From the IMG/VR virus record IMGVR_UViG_3300021090_000058, positions 1-40,496 of that record: a stretch of 40,496 nucleotides of DNA. The stretch is one strand, 5' to 3'. How positions within the stretch are numbered: the first letter of the stretch is position 1; each line of letters starts with the position of its first letter. This document shows positions 13,354 through 20,254 of this stretch, piece after piece. The notes under the pieces were generated by a model. It searched no databases and was not told the DNA's origin. It was given only the letters and a program-made list of their open reading frames with translations. Origin of the DNA: a virus. A program made the translations under genes and the position numbers.

Positions 13354-14081
13354 GATACATAGTGTTTAGTCGAGTGTCTACCAAGAAACAGACTGTAGAG
13401 AACCAGATTCGAGAATGCTTTCAAAGAGTAGAGAGCCTAAAGCAACCAAACGATGAAATCGTACGTTTCGATGAGCCAGAAACATCCTCTCGTATTCCAA
13501 TGGAAGATAGAGAGCAATTACAAGCTATGCTTACCTTTGTTAAGCGCGGTGATACTCTTGTAATCTACAAATTAGACCGATTAGCCAGGGATGGTGAAGA
13601 GCTTGTTTACATTTACCGAAGTAAACTAATAAAGAAAGGAATCAAGGTCATTTCTCTCTATGAGCCACACATCGATGATGCTAACATTCATATCTATGCA
13701 TTTTTGGGTGAGACTGAGAGAAACAACATTAGACTTCGGACTATTTCAGGCCTAAAATCTAAGCAAGCTAAGATGGAGAAAGTAGGCACTGCGTGGTATG
13801 GATATAGAACTGACCCAGAGAAATTACAACTTCACAAGCCAGACTGTCATTCTTTCGAAAAGCCCTACTTACTCATTCCTGAAGAAAGTGAGCAGATGCA
13901 AGTGAACCTAATGGTGGAATGGCATAGTCAGGGTCTGACTTATGGCCAAATAGCGAACGAACTTGAGTCCAGAGGTCACAAGAACCGTAAGGGTAATCCT
14001 GTGCACAAAAGCACGGTATATCGCGTTCTTCAGCGTCTAAAAACGCAACATCAAGCTCCCATGGGTTTAGCTGCTGTGTAG
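13350..14081 (+). CDS. Serine recombinase (resolvase/invertase family)
   Basis: The 243-aa protein has the N-terminal catalytic domain: SRVSTKKQ with nucleophile S10, then YKLDRLARDGEEL with the conserved Arg cluster, then FLGETERNNIRLRT leading into the E-helix. A short linker is followed by a C-terminal HTH (LTYGQIANELESRGHKNRKG ... STVYRVLQRL). This is the small resolvase size, not a large integrase, which fits multimer resolution of a plasmid-like prophage. Inversion of a tail segment is the alternative. It is last in its operon, and its 3' 209 nt overlap RusA on the other strand. Confidence 0.9.
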   Translation: MRYIVFSRVSTKKQTVENQIRECFQRVESLKQPNDEIVRFDEPETSSRIPMEDREQLQAMLTFVKRGDTLVIYKLDRLARDGEELVYIYRSKLIKKGIKVISLYEPHIDDANIHIYAFLGETERNNIRLRTISGLKSKQAKMEKVGTAWYGYRTDPEKLQLHKPDCHSFEKPYLLIPEESEQMQVNLMVEWHSQGLTYGQIANELESRGHKNRKGNPVHKSTVYRVLQRLKTQHQAPMGLAAV

Positions 14082-14475
14082 TCTCATGAATCCATATGAT
14101 TGTTTTGGGATCTGGGTGGTATACCTTAAGGCAAGGACCAAGAGAAACCTTTTGGTCTCCCTGTATTGCGATACCATCCAGACAATCTAAGTAAAGTTTA
14201 ATTAAGTTGTCTACATCCGGTTTCTTATCATGTTTTAGTCTGCCGGACTCATAGAGTTCTTTGTCTCTTTTCCGAATACCTTGTGGAATAGGCATATGAA
14301 AAAGAAAGCTAATCCTAGGAAAATCAACTGAATCGACAGACCTAAAATCTTCAAGCAGATGACGAATAAGGCTCTTTTCTTTGGCTTTTGGGTCATAGGT
14401 AGTTACAAATCCTCTCCTATTGGAATGTTTCATCCTAGCTTGTGGTACTGGTATGCCAGGAATGATTATCTTCAT
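13873..14475 (-). CDS. rusA: RusA-family Holliday junction resolvase
   Basis: RusA homologues cut four-way junctions. From ATG 14475 (TAATG overlap with the upstream gene) the protein begins MKIIIPGIPVPQARM and has the catalytic core KPDVDNLIKLYLDCLDG with paired Asp, and the third Asp in IQGDQKV. A normal RusA ends near residue 135. Here about 65 extra residues, rich in Pro, Cys and Tyr, are encoded antisense to the recombinase. That tail is probably a by-product of loss of the original stop, though a real extension is possible. Confidence 0.88.
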   Translation of the reverse strand: MKIIIPGIPVPQARMKHSNRRGFVTTYDPKAKEKSLIRHLLEDFRSVDSVDFPRISFLFHMPIPQGIRKRDKELYESGRLKHDKKPDVDNLIKLYLDCLDGIAIQGDQKVSLGPCLKVYHPDPKTIIWIHETTQQLNPWELDVAFLDAEERDIPCFCAQDYPYGSCDLWTQVRSLFGHKSDPDYAIPPLGSLASAHFLQE

Positions 14476-14756
14476 TATTTCTCTACTCTCCAAGAAACAT
14501 CTACTATTCCTTGAAAGTTATTATCCTTCATTTGTTGAAGGCTGAAGATGTTATTAATCCAATGAAACATCATTTTGTCTTCTTGCACAGACTTATTAAG
14601 ATCTGTAGATTCATGAAGCTTACCTATGAAATACTCAGCCGCCATTACAGCTTGCTGAGCAAATTCATAGATATCATCAGGAGCCACATGAGTGCGTAAC
14701 CATTTGACATTACCTAGATATTCTTGCATTGGCTTCTTTACAATTTCTTCACTCAT
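14475..14756 (-). CDS. Hypothetical protein (93 aa)
   Basis: ATG 14756 (MSEEIVKKPMQEYLG) is preferred to the upstream GTG because it overlaps the previous stop. The protein is helical (YEFAQQAVMAAEYFIGKLHES). It sits between the SSB-like gene and RusA in the replication operon. No family is recognised. Confidence 0.6.
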   Translation of the reverse strand: MSEEIVKKPMQEYLGNVKWLRTHVAPDDIYEFAQQAVMAAEYFIGKLHESTDLNKSVQEDKMMFHWINNIFSLQQMKDNNFQGIVDVSWRVEK

Positions 14757-14940
14757 TCTTTTGCTCACAAGGTTTACCTGTTACTTCAAAATAGACATGA
14801 AAACCTTCTGCATCTTCTTGCTGGTAAACATGAATAATATCTCTACCACTTTTCCCAAGCTTGTTAGCTTTCTTAACAAGATATTCCAAGTCCTTCATAG
14901 AGATCTTCTCTGTGTACGTGATTGCATGCTCATTAAGCAT
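14749..14940 (-). CDS. Hypothetical protein (63 aa)
   Basis: ATG 14940 has AAGGGGG upstream. The product has a helix (MKDLEYLVKKANKLGKSG) and a beta hairpin (DIIHVYQQEDAEGFHVYFEVTG, about residues 34-55). It lies directly downstream of the SSB-like gene. The function is unknown. Confidence 0.6.
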   Translation of the reverse strand: MLNEHAITYTEKISMKDLEYLVKKANKLGKSGRDIIHVYQQEDAEGFHVYFEVTGKPCEQKNE

Positions 14941-14949
14941 AATGCCCCC

Positions 14950-15261
14950 TTAGAACGGTATTTCTTCATCCATTGAGCTGGATGTTGTTTTTGCGCCTTT
15001 CTTTTCCCATGAACGATCATCGAGATATTTCTTGATGTCCTTCTCTAGGTAAGCGCTGTCTTGAAGATAAGATTCGTAGTAATTCTTAACTCCATCTTTG
15101 GTGACTGCTACACTTGAAACGCCCCAGAATTGACCACCGTTCTTCGCTTGCTTACGAACGAATGCGACTCTCGCTGGGACATTGAGCTCAAGATACACGA
15201 GCTCTTTTGTGTATTGATCTTCAGGGAATTCTTCATGAGATACAAATTTGATAGTTGACAT
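14950..15261 (-). CDS. SSB-like single-strand DNA-binding protein
   Basis: The 103-aa protein ends in SSSMDEEIPF, which closely matches the acidic C-terminal tip (DDDIPF) by which bacterial SSBs recruit partners. The body (ELVYLELNVPARVAFVRK ... FWGVSSVAVTKDG) is beta-rich, as expected for an OB fold, though it is not a standard SSB sequence. The start has AAGGAAAC upstream. It lies just downstream of the helicase loader in the replication operon, which supports the role. Confidence 0.65.
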   Translation of the reverse strand: MSTIKFVSHEEFPEDQYTKELVYLELNVPARVAFVRKQAKNGGQFWGVSSVAVTKDGVKNYYESYLQDSAYLEKDIKKYLDDRSWEKKGAKTTSSSMDEEIPF

Positions 15262-15275
15262 ATGTTTCCTTTTGT

Positions 15276-16118
15276 TTATAAAACTGTTGGTTTTCTTCTT
15301 GATTTATCTTTAAATTCAAATAACTGCCCTGTTCTAATTCTATCATTCAAAGCATTCCCGCAATAATTGGAGAAATCTTTGTCATTTAGATTAGTTGTGA
15401 TAATGGTTCCCCTGTTACTCCACTGCATGCGAGTGTTAATCACATCCATGAAGAAACTCATGAAACCAGAGGAAACTTCGCCGGTTCCAAAGTCATCAAT
15501 GACTAGGAGATTGCAGCTAGTGACTCGATCAATGAAATTACTTACCCTATCGGACTTGAAAGTGTCTAACCAGTCGTTAAGCATTTGCTTTTGGGTGGTG
15601 AAGATGGCCGATGTATTCTTGCGAGTGAATAACTCACAAACCGCCATGCTTGCATAGGTCTTTCCAGATCCTGGGGTGCCCTGCATGAAAATGATCCCGC
15701 AAGGTTTAATACCAAACTTGAGTAGATAATCAATTTTACCGGCCGATTGTTCAATCTTCTCAAACTTGACATCATGATGTAGGTCTCCAATACCGTTTAT
15801 TTCGCAGAATTTGGCCCATTCCAGGGCTCTTTGTGGCACGGGGGTAGTAAGGGTACCAACATAGTGCTTTTTCTTCGTGTAGACGTCGCAAAGCGTGTTG
15901 GCGCACAACCACACTCTTTTGTCTGAGGAGGCAGGGTCTAGATAAGGAGTGTAATGAGAATTGCCTCCACAATATCCGCACTCGTATTCATGCGAAGGGA
16001 CGGGATTTGGCATAAGATGAGGGCCTGCTGGGCTCATGACGTAATCGCATAGAACCAGCTTAAACTCACCCTTCATTGTCTCAAGCGTAGTTTCGCAGAT
16101 GGAACTAAGTGTTTTCAT
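15276..16118 (-). CDS. DnaC/IstB-type helicase loader ATPase
   Basis: This AAA+ protein should load the host replicative helicase. From ATG 16118 (ATGA overlap with rep, GAGGGC ribosome site) it has 280 aa. An N-terminal zinc knuckle has C47xxC50 and C72/C77. A Walker A QGTPGSGKT (146-154), Walker B LLVIDD (204-209) and sensor TIITTNLN follow. The zinc knuckle is a phage-type addition to the DnaC fold. Direct coupling to Rep indicates a Rep-loader pair, as in lambda O/P-like systems. Confidence 0.9.
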   Translation of the reverse strand: MKTLSSICETTLETMKGEFKLVLCDYVMSPAGPHLMPNPVPSHEYECGYCGGNSHYTPYLDPASSDKRVWLCANTLCDVYTKKKHYVGTLTTPVPQRALEWAKFCEINGIGDLHHDVKFEKIEQSAGKIDYLLKFGIKPCGIIFMQGTPGSGKTYASMAVCELFTRKNTSAIFTTQKQMLNDWLDTFKSDRVSNFIDRVTSCNLLVIDDFGTGEVSSGFMSFFMDVINTRMQWSNRGTIITTNLNDKDFSNYCGNALNDRIRTGQLFEFKDKSRRKPTVL

Positions 16119-17095
16119 AGAGCCCTCTTCTTCATATCTTCCATGCATTCAAGTGCCGCATTTTGATCAGAGCTAGGAGCAAACTTGCGTTCTCTTTTAG
16201 GTTGCTCGGGTTTAGCGAGCATCTTCATCTCAAGCTGATCAAACTTTTCACGCAGATATTTAGCCGGATTGGGCTTGAACATCTTGTCTGCCCAAAAGGA
16301 GTCTGATAAAGCCCAGTTGAAAACATCCATTGTCTTGTCAGCTTCACGCTTATCGAGTCGCAGGAGAAAGTCTACCTCAGTGAGAAATGCACTTAGGTTT
16401 TTGGAAGGAAGATAGTCCGGCTTTGTGCGAGTAAGAGAGTTGATCATCTGATTGCCAACCTCACGAACCTTAGGCGAGAAGTCTGGCTTTTCTCTTTTAG
16501 GCTTTGGAGAAGGTTTAACTTCCATCTCAGCAGCTTTAGCTGCGTTATCCCCATTTGCCTGTTTGGGCAATTCAGGAACCTTTAAGGAGGAGTTAGATTC
16601 TTTAGGATAGTCTTTCTTAGAACTATAGTCTTTCTTAATGTGCGGAAAACCAGGGCCCTGGTCACCAGTATCCTGGTTTTCAGTATGCTGGATAACTTTT
16701 TTGAATTTTGGGGATTCTGAGACAATGTAACGAAAACCTTTTAGAGTCCCCCCGTTTGGATTCTTTCGAGCATAGTCTTCTCTTTTTATGTAGCCTGCAT
16801 TAATTCCTTCATTGAAAAGAGCATGAACTTTATCTCTTCCCATGTGAGGCTTTAAATGATTAATTACCTGCTGGACGTTGATTTTCCATCCCTCTTTATT
16901 AGACAGCAAATAGATCACTAGCCAGCGGCATTCTGGGGAGATGGATACATCTCTAATCAAAGCATTGCTTACGACAGAAAATCGATATCCCTCATCTTGC
17001 GGACATCTTTGAATTGTATCTGTGTCGGGAAAGCCGGATATGGAAGATTCTTCGTTGACGGGTAAAGCTTCATTAGCTATAATTGGGTCAGACAT
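16115..17095 (-). CDS. Replication initiator-like protein (Rep)
   Basis: The 326-aa protein starts at ATG 17095 with AGAGG four bases upstream; the longer open frame overlaps the upstream gene and is not used. Residues about 30-120 (FSVVSNALIRDVSISPECRW ... INHLKPHMGRDKVHALFNEG) form a winged-helix DNA-binding domain of phage replisome organisers. A Lys/Pro-rich linker follows, and then a C-terminal helical domain (FNWALSDSFWADK ... PAKYLREKFDQL) of the type that meets helicase loaders. Its start region is covered by a plus-strand antisense RNA candidate (17090-17163), suggesting copy-number control. Confidence 0.82.
   Translation of the reverse strand: MSDPIIANEALPVNEESSISGFPDTDTIQRCPQDEGYRFSVVSNALIRDVSISPECRWLVIYLLSNKEGWKINVQQVINHLKPHMGRDKVHALFNEGINAGYIKREDYARKNPNGGTLKGFRYIVSESPKFKKVIQHTENQDTGDQGPGFPHIKKDYSSKKDYPKESNSSLKVPELPKQANGDNAAKAAEMEVKPSPKPKREKPDFSPKVREVGNQMINSLTRTKPDYLPSKNLSAFLTEVDFLLRLDKREADKTMDVFNWALSDSFWADKMFKPNPAKYLREKFDQLEMKMLAKPEQPKRERKFAPSSDQNAALECMEDMKKRAL
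17055..17083 (+). promoter_or_regulatory. Near-consensus sigma70 promoter of the antisense RNA
   Basis: TTGACG (17055-17060), a 17-nt spacer, and TATAAT (17078-17083) on the plus strand. It is the best sigma70-like match I found in the window. It lies inside the first codons of rep and points away from rep, towards the leader. Confidence 0.8.
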
Positions 17096-17163
17096 TATAC
17101 CTCTGTTTTTTGGGTTATGTTGTTTAATGCCAGTTTTCGTTTGCCCAACGACTGGCATTTTTT
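17090..17163 (+). ncRNA. Candidate antisense RNA to rep translation start
   Basis: The predicted RNA of about 74 nt starts 6-8 nt after TATAAT and ends in an intrinsic terminator. It is fully complementary to the rep mRNA leader, including the start codon (17095-17093) and AGAGG ribosome site (complement of 17099-17103), up to the end of the upstream gene at 17166. This is the layout of plasmid counter-transcribed RNAs that set copy number. The matching hairpin in the mRNA would carry a loop around TTGGGCA, which contains a YUNR-like turn. There is no direct expression evidence. Confidence 0.7.
17126..17163 (+). terminator. Intrinsic terminator of the antisense RNA
   Basis: AATGCCAGT (17126-17134) pairs with ACTGGCATT (17151-17159), with an inner CGTT/AACG extension and TGCCC loop. 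It is followed by a T6 run (17158-17163) on the plus strand. On the minus strand no T tract follows, so it terminates plus-strand transcription only. Confidence 0.75.
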
Positions 17164-17165
17164 GT

Positions 17166-17504
17166 TTAGCCTTCATTTTTACGCTTCCTTGCGTACTCTT
17201 TGTAGTACTCAGGGTACTTTTCACGGAATTTGCGGCGATATTCCGCAAACTTGTCTTTGTTCTTGGAATAGTAATCGACCATGTAAGAACGTTGCTGTTC
17301 ATCATCAACGAAGCGATGTTTCCAAGCTTTAACTCGTTTTTGATAACGCACGTTCTTACGTATGGTGCACATTTTGCATTCGCTTCGCCACTTGCCTTGG
17401 CACATGTAAAAGTCCATATGTGCGATTTTCGCACAATTGCACTTACTGCATATCTTGAGGTCGTTATTCACAACTACCTCCACAAAAATATGAGTCGTCT
17501 TCAT
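17166..17504 (-). CDS. Zinc-knuckle HNH-like protein (112 aa)
   Basis: The N-terminal part has CSKCNCAKIAHMDFY...W..CKMCTIRKNVRYQKR, i.e. two CxxC pairs about 20 residues apart. This is the zinc stub seen in many phage HNH or endonuclease VII-like proteins. The C-terminal half is very basic and aromatic (YSKNKDKFAEYRRKFREKY). No clear HNH catalytic triad is seen, so nuclease activity is doubtful and DNA or RNA binding is safer. It lies in the replication operon before rep. Confidence 0.65.
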   Translation of the reverse strand: MKTTHIFVEVVVNNDLKICSKCNCAKIAHMDFYMCQGKWRSECKMCTIRKNVRYQKRVKAWKHRFVDDEQQRSYMVDYYSKNKDKFAEYRRKFREKYPEYYKEYARKRKNEG

Positions 17505-17739
17505 CGGAATGGAAGCCGTTAACTTTGACGACTATCATGTGAGGTGTTTCGGTAGTGGTGATAAAGCCCATAAGCTCAAGTAAGCGTAGCGATGGGTCAT
17601 CAGGAATGAGAAGTCCGAAGATGCGAGAATGCAGATGAATGTTGCAAAGATCTAACCAGAGTCTGGCCGCTCTGGTATCTTTCTTTCCAATCATTTCAAC
17701 GCAACTATCGCAACATAGCCCAGGCTTACTCATTTTCAT
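17464..17739 (-). CDS. Hypothetical protein with Cys pairs (91 aa)
   Basis: ATG 17739 overlaps the end of the preceding gene; a second in-frame ATG at 17733 is possible. It has CCDSC near the N-terminus and YFCGGSC at the C-terminus, which could together bind a metal. The middle (FGLLIPDDPSLRLLELMGFIT) is a helix-rich domain. No family is recognised. Confidence 0.6.
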   Translation of the reverse strand: MKMSKPGLCCDSCVEMIGKKDTRAARLWLDLCNIHLHSRIFGLLIPDDPSLRLLELMGFITTTETPHMIVVKVNGFHSDEDDSYFCGGSCE

Positions 17740-17998
17740 CGAGAGCCGCCAGTGTGACTGATATACCGCCGTTGAATGGATGCCACTCAAGCAGGTTCTC
17801 TAGTGCTAGTTTCTTGATTTGGTTCTTAAATTTCGTCCAACCTTCAGACATGTCAACTTCAACAAGTTGCTTAGAAAAGAAGATCGTACCTTCTTCGTTT
17901 GCACGGTTAATGCATTGAAGATAAACGGAAAGTGATTCTGGGCAATGACGGGAAATCCGTTCCAGAACTTCTTGTGAGGTAATAGCGTATAAATCCAT
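17726..17998 (-). CDS. Winged-helix-like small protein, first of the rep operon (90 aa)
   Basis: The pattern of helices and a wing (SVYLQCINRANEEGTIFFSK ... WTKFKNQIKKLALENLLEW ... GGISVTLAAL) resembles small winged-helix DNA-binding proteins. It might be an auxiliary or regulatory Rep factor. Its leader (18000-18142) contains the second plus-strand RNA candidate and an operator-family site. Confidence 0.55.
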   Translation of the reverse strand: MDLYAITSQEVLERISRHCPESLSVYLQCINRANEEGTIFFSKQLVEVDMSEGWTKFKNQIKKLALENLLEWHPFNGGISVTLAALDENE

Positions 17999-18005
17999 GG
18001 TTCTC

Positions 18006-18019
18006 CAAAAGAACTTTAC
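18006..18019. promoter_or_regulatory. Operator-family site CAAAAGAACTTTAC
   Basis: This is nearly the reverse complement of the sites at 11700-11713 and 21398-21411. It lies eight bases upstream of the first gene of the replication operon, where a bound protein would block it. Confidence 0.45.
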
Positions 18020-18021
18020 TC

Positions 18022-18050
18022 TGGACTTATTCCCGCTACTCCCTTATGAT
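18022..18050 (+). promoter_or_regulatory. Promoter of the second antisense RNA candidate
   Basis: TGGACT (18022-18027, 4 of 6 matches), a 17-nt spacer, then TATGAT (18045-18050, 5 of 6 matches), on the plus strand between minus-strand genes. Confidence 0.5.
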
Positions 18051-18054
18051 ACTA

Positions 18055-18163
18055 GACATTGCTACGTGTCTAAGTGATCATTACTCGATTCTTCTCAGGG
18101 AATCGTTGGGGTAGTGGGAACAAATCCTAAAAGCGCCGAGGTTTATTCCTCGGTGTTTTTTTT
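18055..18163 (+). ncRNA. Candidate structured RNA in the rep-operon leader
   Basis: A predicted 109-nt RNA has three consecutive hairpins: AGACA/TGTCT (18054-18071), AGTGA/TTACT (18073-18085) and CGATTC/GAATCG (18086-18105). These are followed by an intrinsic terminator. It is antisense to the leader of the minus-strand replication operon. In addition TCCCGCTACTCC (18031-18042) can pair with GGGGTAGTGGGA (18108-18119), so the region could fold as a larger junction in either transcript. The three-hairpin-plus-terminator layout recalls ColE1-type RNAI by form only. Confidence 0.55.
18134..18163 (+). terminator. Intrinsic terminator (possibly bidirectional)
   Basis: The stem CGCCGAGG/CCTCGGTG (8 pairs, one wobble) with TTTATT loop is followed by eight T residues on the plus strand. 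It overlaps the stop of the minus-strand gene ending at 18143. On that strand the hairpin is followed by CGCTTTT, so it may also end minus-strand transcripts weakly. Confidence 0.85.
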
Positions 18164-18523
18164 ATGCAAAGTAAGTTTATTTTCTTGTTTTGTCAATTCT
18201 TTTCTGTCATCTCTCATTTTCGCAAAATAATCATTGCGTAGCTGTATACACTTCTCTAGATTCCAATCTAGCATGTCAAATACTTTATTTAAAATAGATA
18301 CTTGCTCTTCGTCTGAAACCTTCTTACTTTCCCATTTTGTATGGTGAATTTTCGTTTCACCATTGCTCCAAAATTCAGGCATTCTCACCCAAACATGAGA
18401 GTCTTTGTAAAGACATATGTCACAGTAAACGATTAAGCGTCCGTGCTTTATAGTAGCCATTCCTATACGTCTCTTTGTGACACATACCTTTGCCTCTAAT
18501 ACTTCCGTTAGAATATCAGTCAC
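18143..18523 (-). CDS. Hypothetical protein (126 aa)
   Basis: The start is GTG 18523 with a strong AGGAGGG seven bases upstream. The N-terminal half is a beta-rich domain (KHGRLIVYCDICLYKDSHVWVRMPEFW) with CDIC, and the C-terminal half is helical and basic (LRNDYFAKMRDDRKELTKQE). It is probably co-regulated with, but upstream of, the replication operon. No family is recognised. Confidence 0.65.
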   Translation of the reverse strand: MTDILTEVLEAKVCVTKRRIGMATIKHGRLIVYCDICLYKDSHVWVRMPEFWSNGETKIHHTKWESKKVSDEEQVSILNKVFDMLDWNLEKCIQLRNDYFAKMRDDRKELTKQENKLTLHKKNTEE

Positions 18524-18582
18524 AAAACCCTCCTAAAGTTCAAAAAAAAACTTGTCTTTTTCAAGTAAAACATATACGTTGA

Positions 18583-18601
18583 GTTTAAAATAATTATTTA
18601 C
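18583..18601. promoter_or_regulatory. Operator-family site between divergent operons
   Basis: GTTTAAAATAATTATTTAC lies between the divergent genes at 18523 (minus) and 18616 (plus). A second inverted repeat, ACTTG-N7-CAAGT (18550-18566), is close by. The position suits joint control of both operons. Confidence 0.4.
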
Positions 18602-18615
18602 ATAGGTGCTCCTAA

Positions 18616-18816
18616 ATGTTGGAAGTATGGAAGGAAATTTGTCAAGGAATGGGTATCAAGACGTTCCTTGTCACTTTACTTTCAATCGCCATCATCATGA
18701 TTTTAGCGTTTATGCTCTCGTTCTACCTATCTAGCAGACAGGGTGATAAAGATCAAAAATCTATAAACATAGGGCACCTGCATTTTAAACCAAATCAAAC
18801 AAACTTTACATCGTGA
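18616..18816 (+). CDS. Single-pass membrane protein (66 aa)
   Basis: It has a central transmembrane helix (IKTFLVTLLSIAIIMILAFML) and a polar C-terminus. It opens the recombination operon and its stop overlaps the GTG of the nuclease. Holin, exclusion or regulatory roles are all possible; nothing distinguishes them. Confidence 0.6.
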   Translation: MLEVWKEICQGMGIKTFLVTLLSIAIIMILAFMLSFYLSSRQGDKDQKSINIGHLHFKPNQTNFTS

Positions 18817-19355
18817 CTGAGAAAAACACTAGAGAAAACTACACGAGAGTGACGACAGTGCTCTACCCCTTCTCAGGACTTGAGAAGTTAGATGCTGGTA
18901 TGGTTCAACATGCTGCTGAGCGAGGAACGAAAGTTCATAAGATTTGCGAGGGTATCATCCAAGGCTACGGAGAGCTTGGTGTTGACGATGAGACAAGAGG
19001 ATACGTCGAGTCGTTTAAGAAGTGGTGGGAGAAAGGTCATGAAGTAATCATGATGGAACAACGCTTCTGGGATGATGAACTTCAAATCACAGGTCAGGTT
19101 GATCTAATCATAAAGACTCCAGATGGATTAGCAATAGTCGATCTTAAAACCTCAAGCAGACCATCCCCTACATGGGAAGCTCAAGGCTCTGCGTATGCTT
19201 ATCTAGCTAAGAAAGCTAAACACGATATCAAAAAGATCTATTTTCTTCACCTCAATAAAGCCGGACGAGAGCCGAAGATATACGAATATCCCGTTGACGA
19301 TAGTTTTTTTTTCGCCGTATTCAGAGTCTGGCAACACTTCTTCCAAAGGAAATAA
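18813..19355 (+). CDS. PD-(D/E)XK exonuclease of the recombination pair
   Basis: The 180-aa protein has the RecB/Cas4-type core: a GTKVHKICEG helix, then GQVDLIIKTPDGLAIVDLKTS with D, D and K of the catalytic site, and QGSAYAYLA corresponding to motif QxxxY. It would resect double-strand ends for the ERF protein two genes downstream. The start is GTG 18813 overlapping the previous stop (GTGA). The length fits phage single-domain nucleases. Confidence 0.85.
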   Translation: MTEKNTRENYTRVTTVLYPFSGLEKLDAGMVQHAAERGTKVHKICEGIIQGYGELGVDDETRGYVESFKKWWEKGHEVIMMEQRFWDDELQITGQVDLIIKTPDGLAIVDLKTSSRPSPTWEAQGSAYAYLAKKAKHDIKKIYFLHLNKAGREPKIYEYPVDDSFFFAVFRVWQHFFQRK

Positions 19356-19358
19356 ACC

Positions 19359-19592
19359 ATGGCAAAAGAACCATTCAACGATCTAACACCCGTCATGCAG
19401 GCACGTTTAGACAAGTGGAAAGCAAACGCTTTACCTGTCAAAAGCGCCGATATCCTAAGGGGAAAATCGCTCTCAAGCTGCCGACAAGTTCGAGGGGACT
19501 ATGGGGACGACATAAGAGATTTTGAACGTAAGGATCAAGAGGCTTGGGCGAAAGAGCTTCAAAACAATCCAATCTATAGAGGTTACAGATGA
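19359..19592 (+). CDS. Hypothetical protein between nuclease and ERF (77 aa)
   Basis: It is polar and helical (PVMQARLDKWKANALP, DFERKDQEAWAKELQ). Its ATG comes a few bases after the nuclease stop, and its stop overlaps the ERF start. It may be an adaptor of the recombinase pair, judged by position only. Confidence 0.6.
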   Translation: MAKEPFNDLTPVMQARLDKWKANALPVKSADILRGKSLSSCRQVRGDYGDDIRDFERKDQEAWAKELQNNPIYRGYR

Positions 19593-20254
19593 GTGAAAAT
19601 TTAATGCCTCAGATGAGTGAGAAGAACGACATCGTACTCTCTAAACTCATGAAGGCTAAACAACAGATTGGTACTGTGAAAAAGGATTCTAAAAACCCTT
19701 TCCATAAGTCCAATTATGCATCTTTGAATGCATACATAGATGCATCCGAAGAACATTTGATCGAGAATGGTCTTATTCTTGTACAAGCTGGCAATGGTAG
19801 CTTCTCCGAGCCTATTATCGTGGCTACTTTAATCCATCCCGAGAGCGGACAGTGGCTAAAGTCATACCTACCAATCTTAAATCCAAAGCTAGACAGTCAG
19901 GGACTTGGTGCTTCCGTTACTTACATGCGTAGGTACTCTATTGCAACTCTGCTAGGTCTTGTCTCTGAAGATGATGATGGTGAGACTGCTTCAGGACGAG
20001 GGAAATACGATCATCAGAAGAAGAAAGCTACCCCAGTAGAAAAGCCTGAAGTTGATAATGCACAAGACGAAGAGTTCTTGAGAAAGCTTTTACAAATGTT
20101 CGATAAAGAAGACCAACACTTAGTCATGGAATATATGAAAGTAGTGAGCAAACACTTTGATTGGTCTCAAGCCGAATGTGTAAAGAAATTCCTTGAAGAT
20201 AAAGACCTAATTGATAAGTTTAACAAGTGGAAATCTAAGAGGAAAGTCACATGA
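19589..20254 (+). CDS. ERF-family single-strand annealing protein
   Basis: ERF proteins anneal complementary strands in phage recombination and genome circularisation. The 221-aa protein has KAKQQIGTVKKDSKNPFHKS, then NYASLNAYIDA, LIENGLILVQ, HPESGQWLKSYLPI and QGLGASVTYMRRYSIATLLGL, which are the family hallmarks. The C-terminal 70 residues are a variable, acidic helical tail of the kind that binds partners. It is co-operonic with the PD-(D/E)XK nuclease. Confidence 0.92.
   Translation: MSENLMPQMSEKNDIVLSKLMKAKQQIGTVKKDSKNPFHKSNYASLNAYIDASEEHLIENGLILVQAGNGSFSEPIIVATLIHPESGQWLKSYLPILNPKLDSQGLGASVTYMRRYSIATLLGLVSEDDDGETASGRGKYDHQKKKATPVEKPEVDNAQDEEFLRKLLQMFDKEDQHLVMEYMKVVSKHFDWSQAECVKKFLEDKDLIDKFNKWKSKRKVT

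Noticed and set aside
13350-14081. Large serine integrase with attachment site
   Set aside because: At 243 aa with only a short C-terminal HTH it has resolvase/invertase size, and no clear att core pair was found.
17126-17163. Attenuator or terminator for the rep mRNA itself
   Set aside because: On the minus strand no T tract follows the stem; the T run is on the plus strand, matching the antisense RNA.
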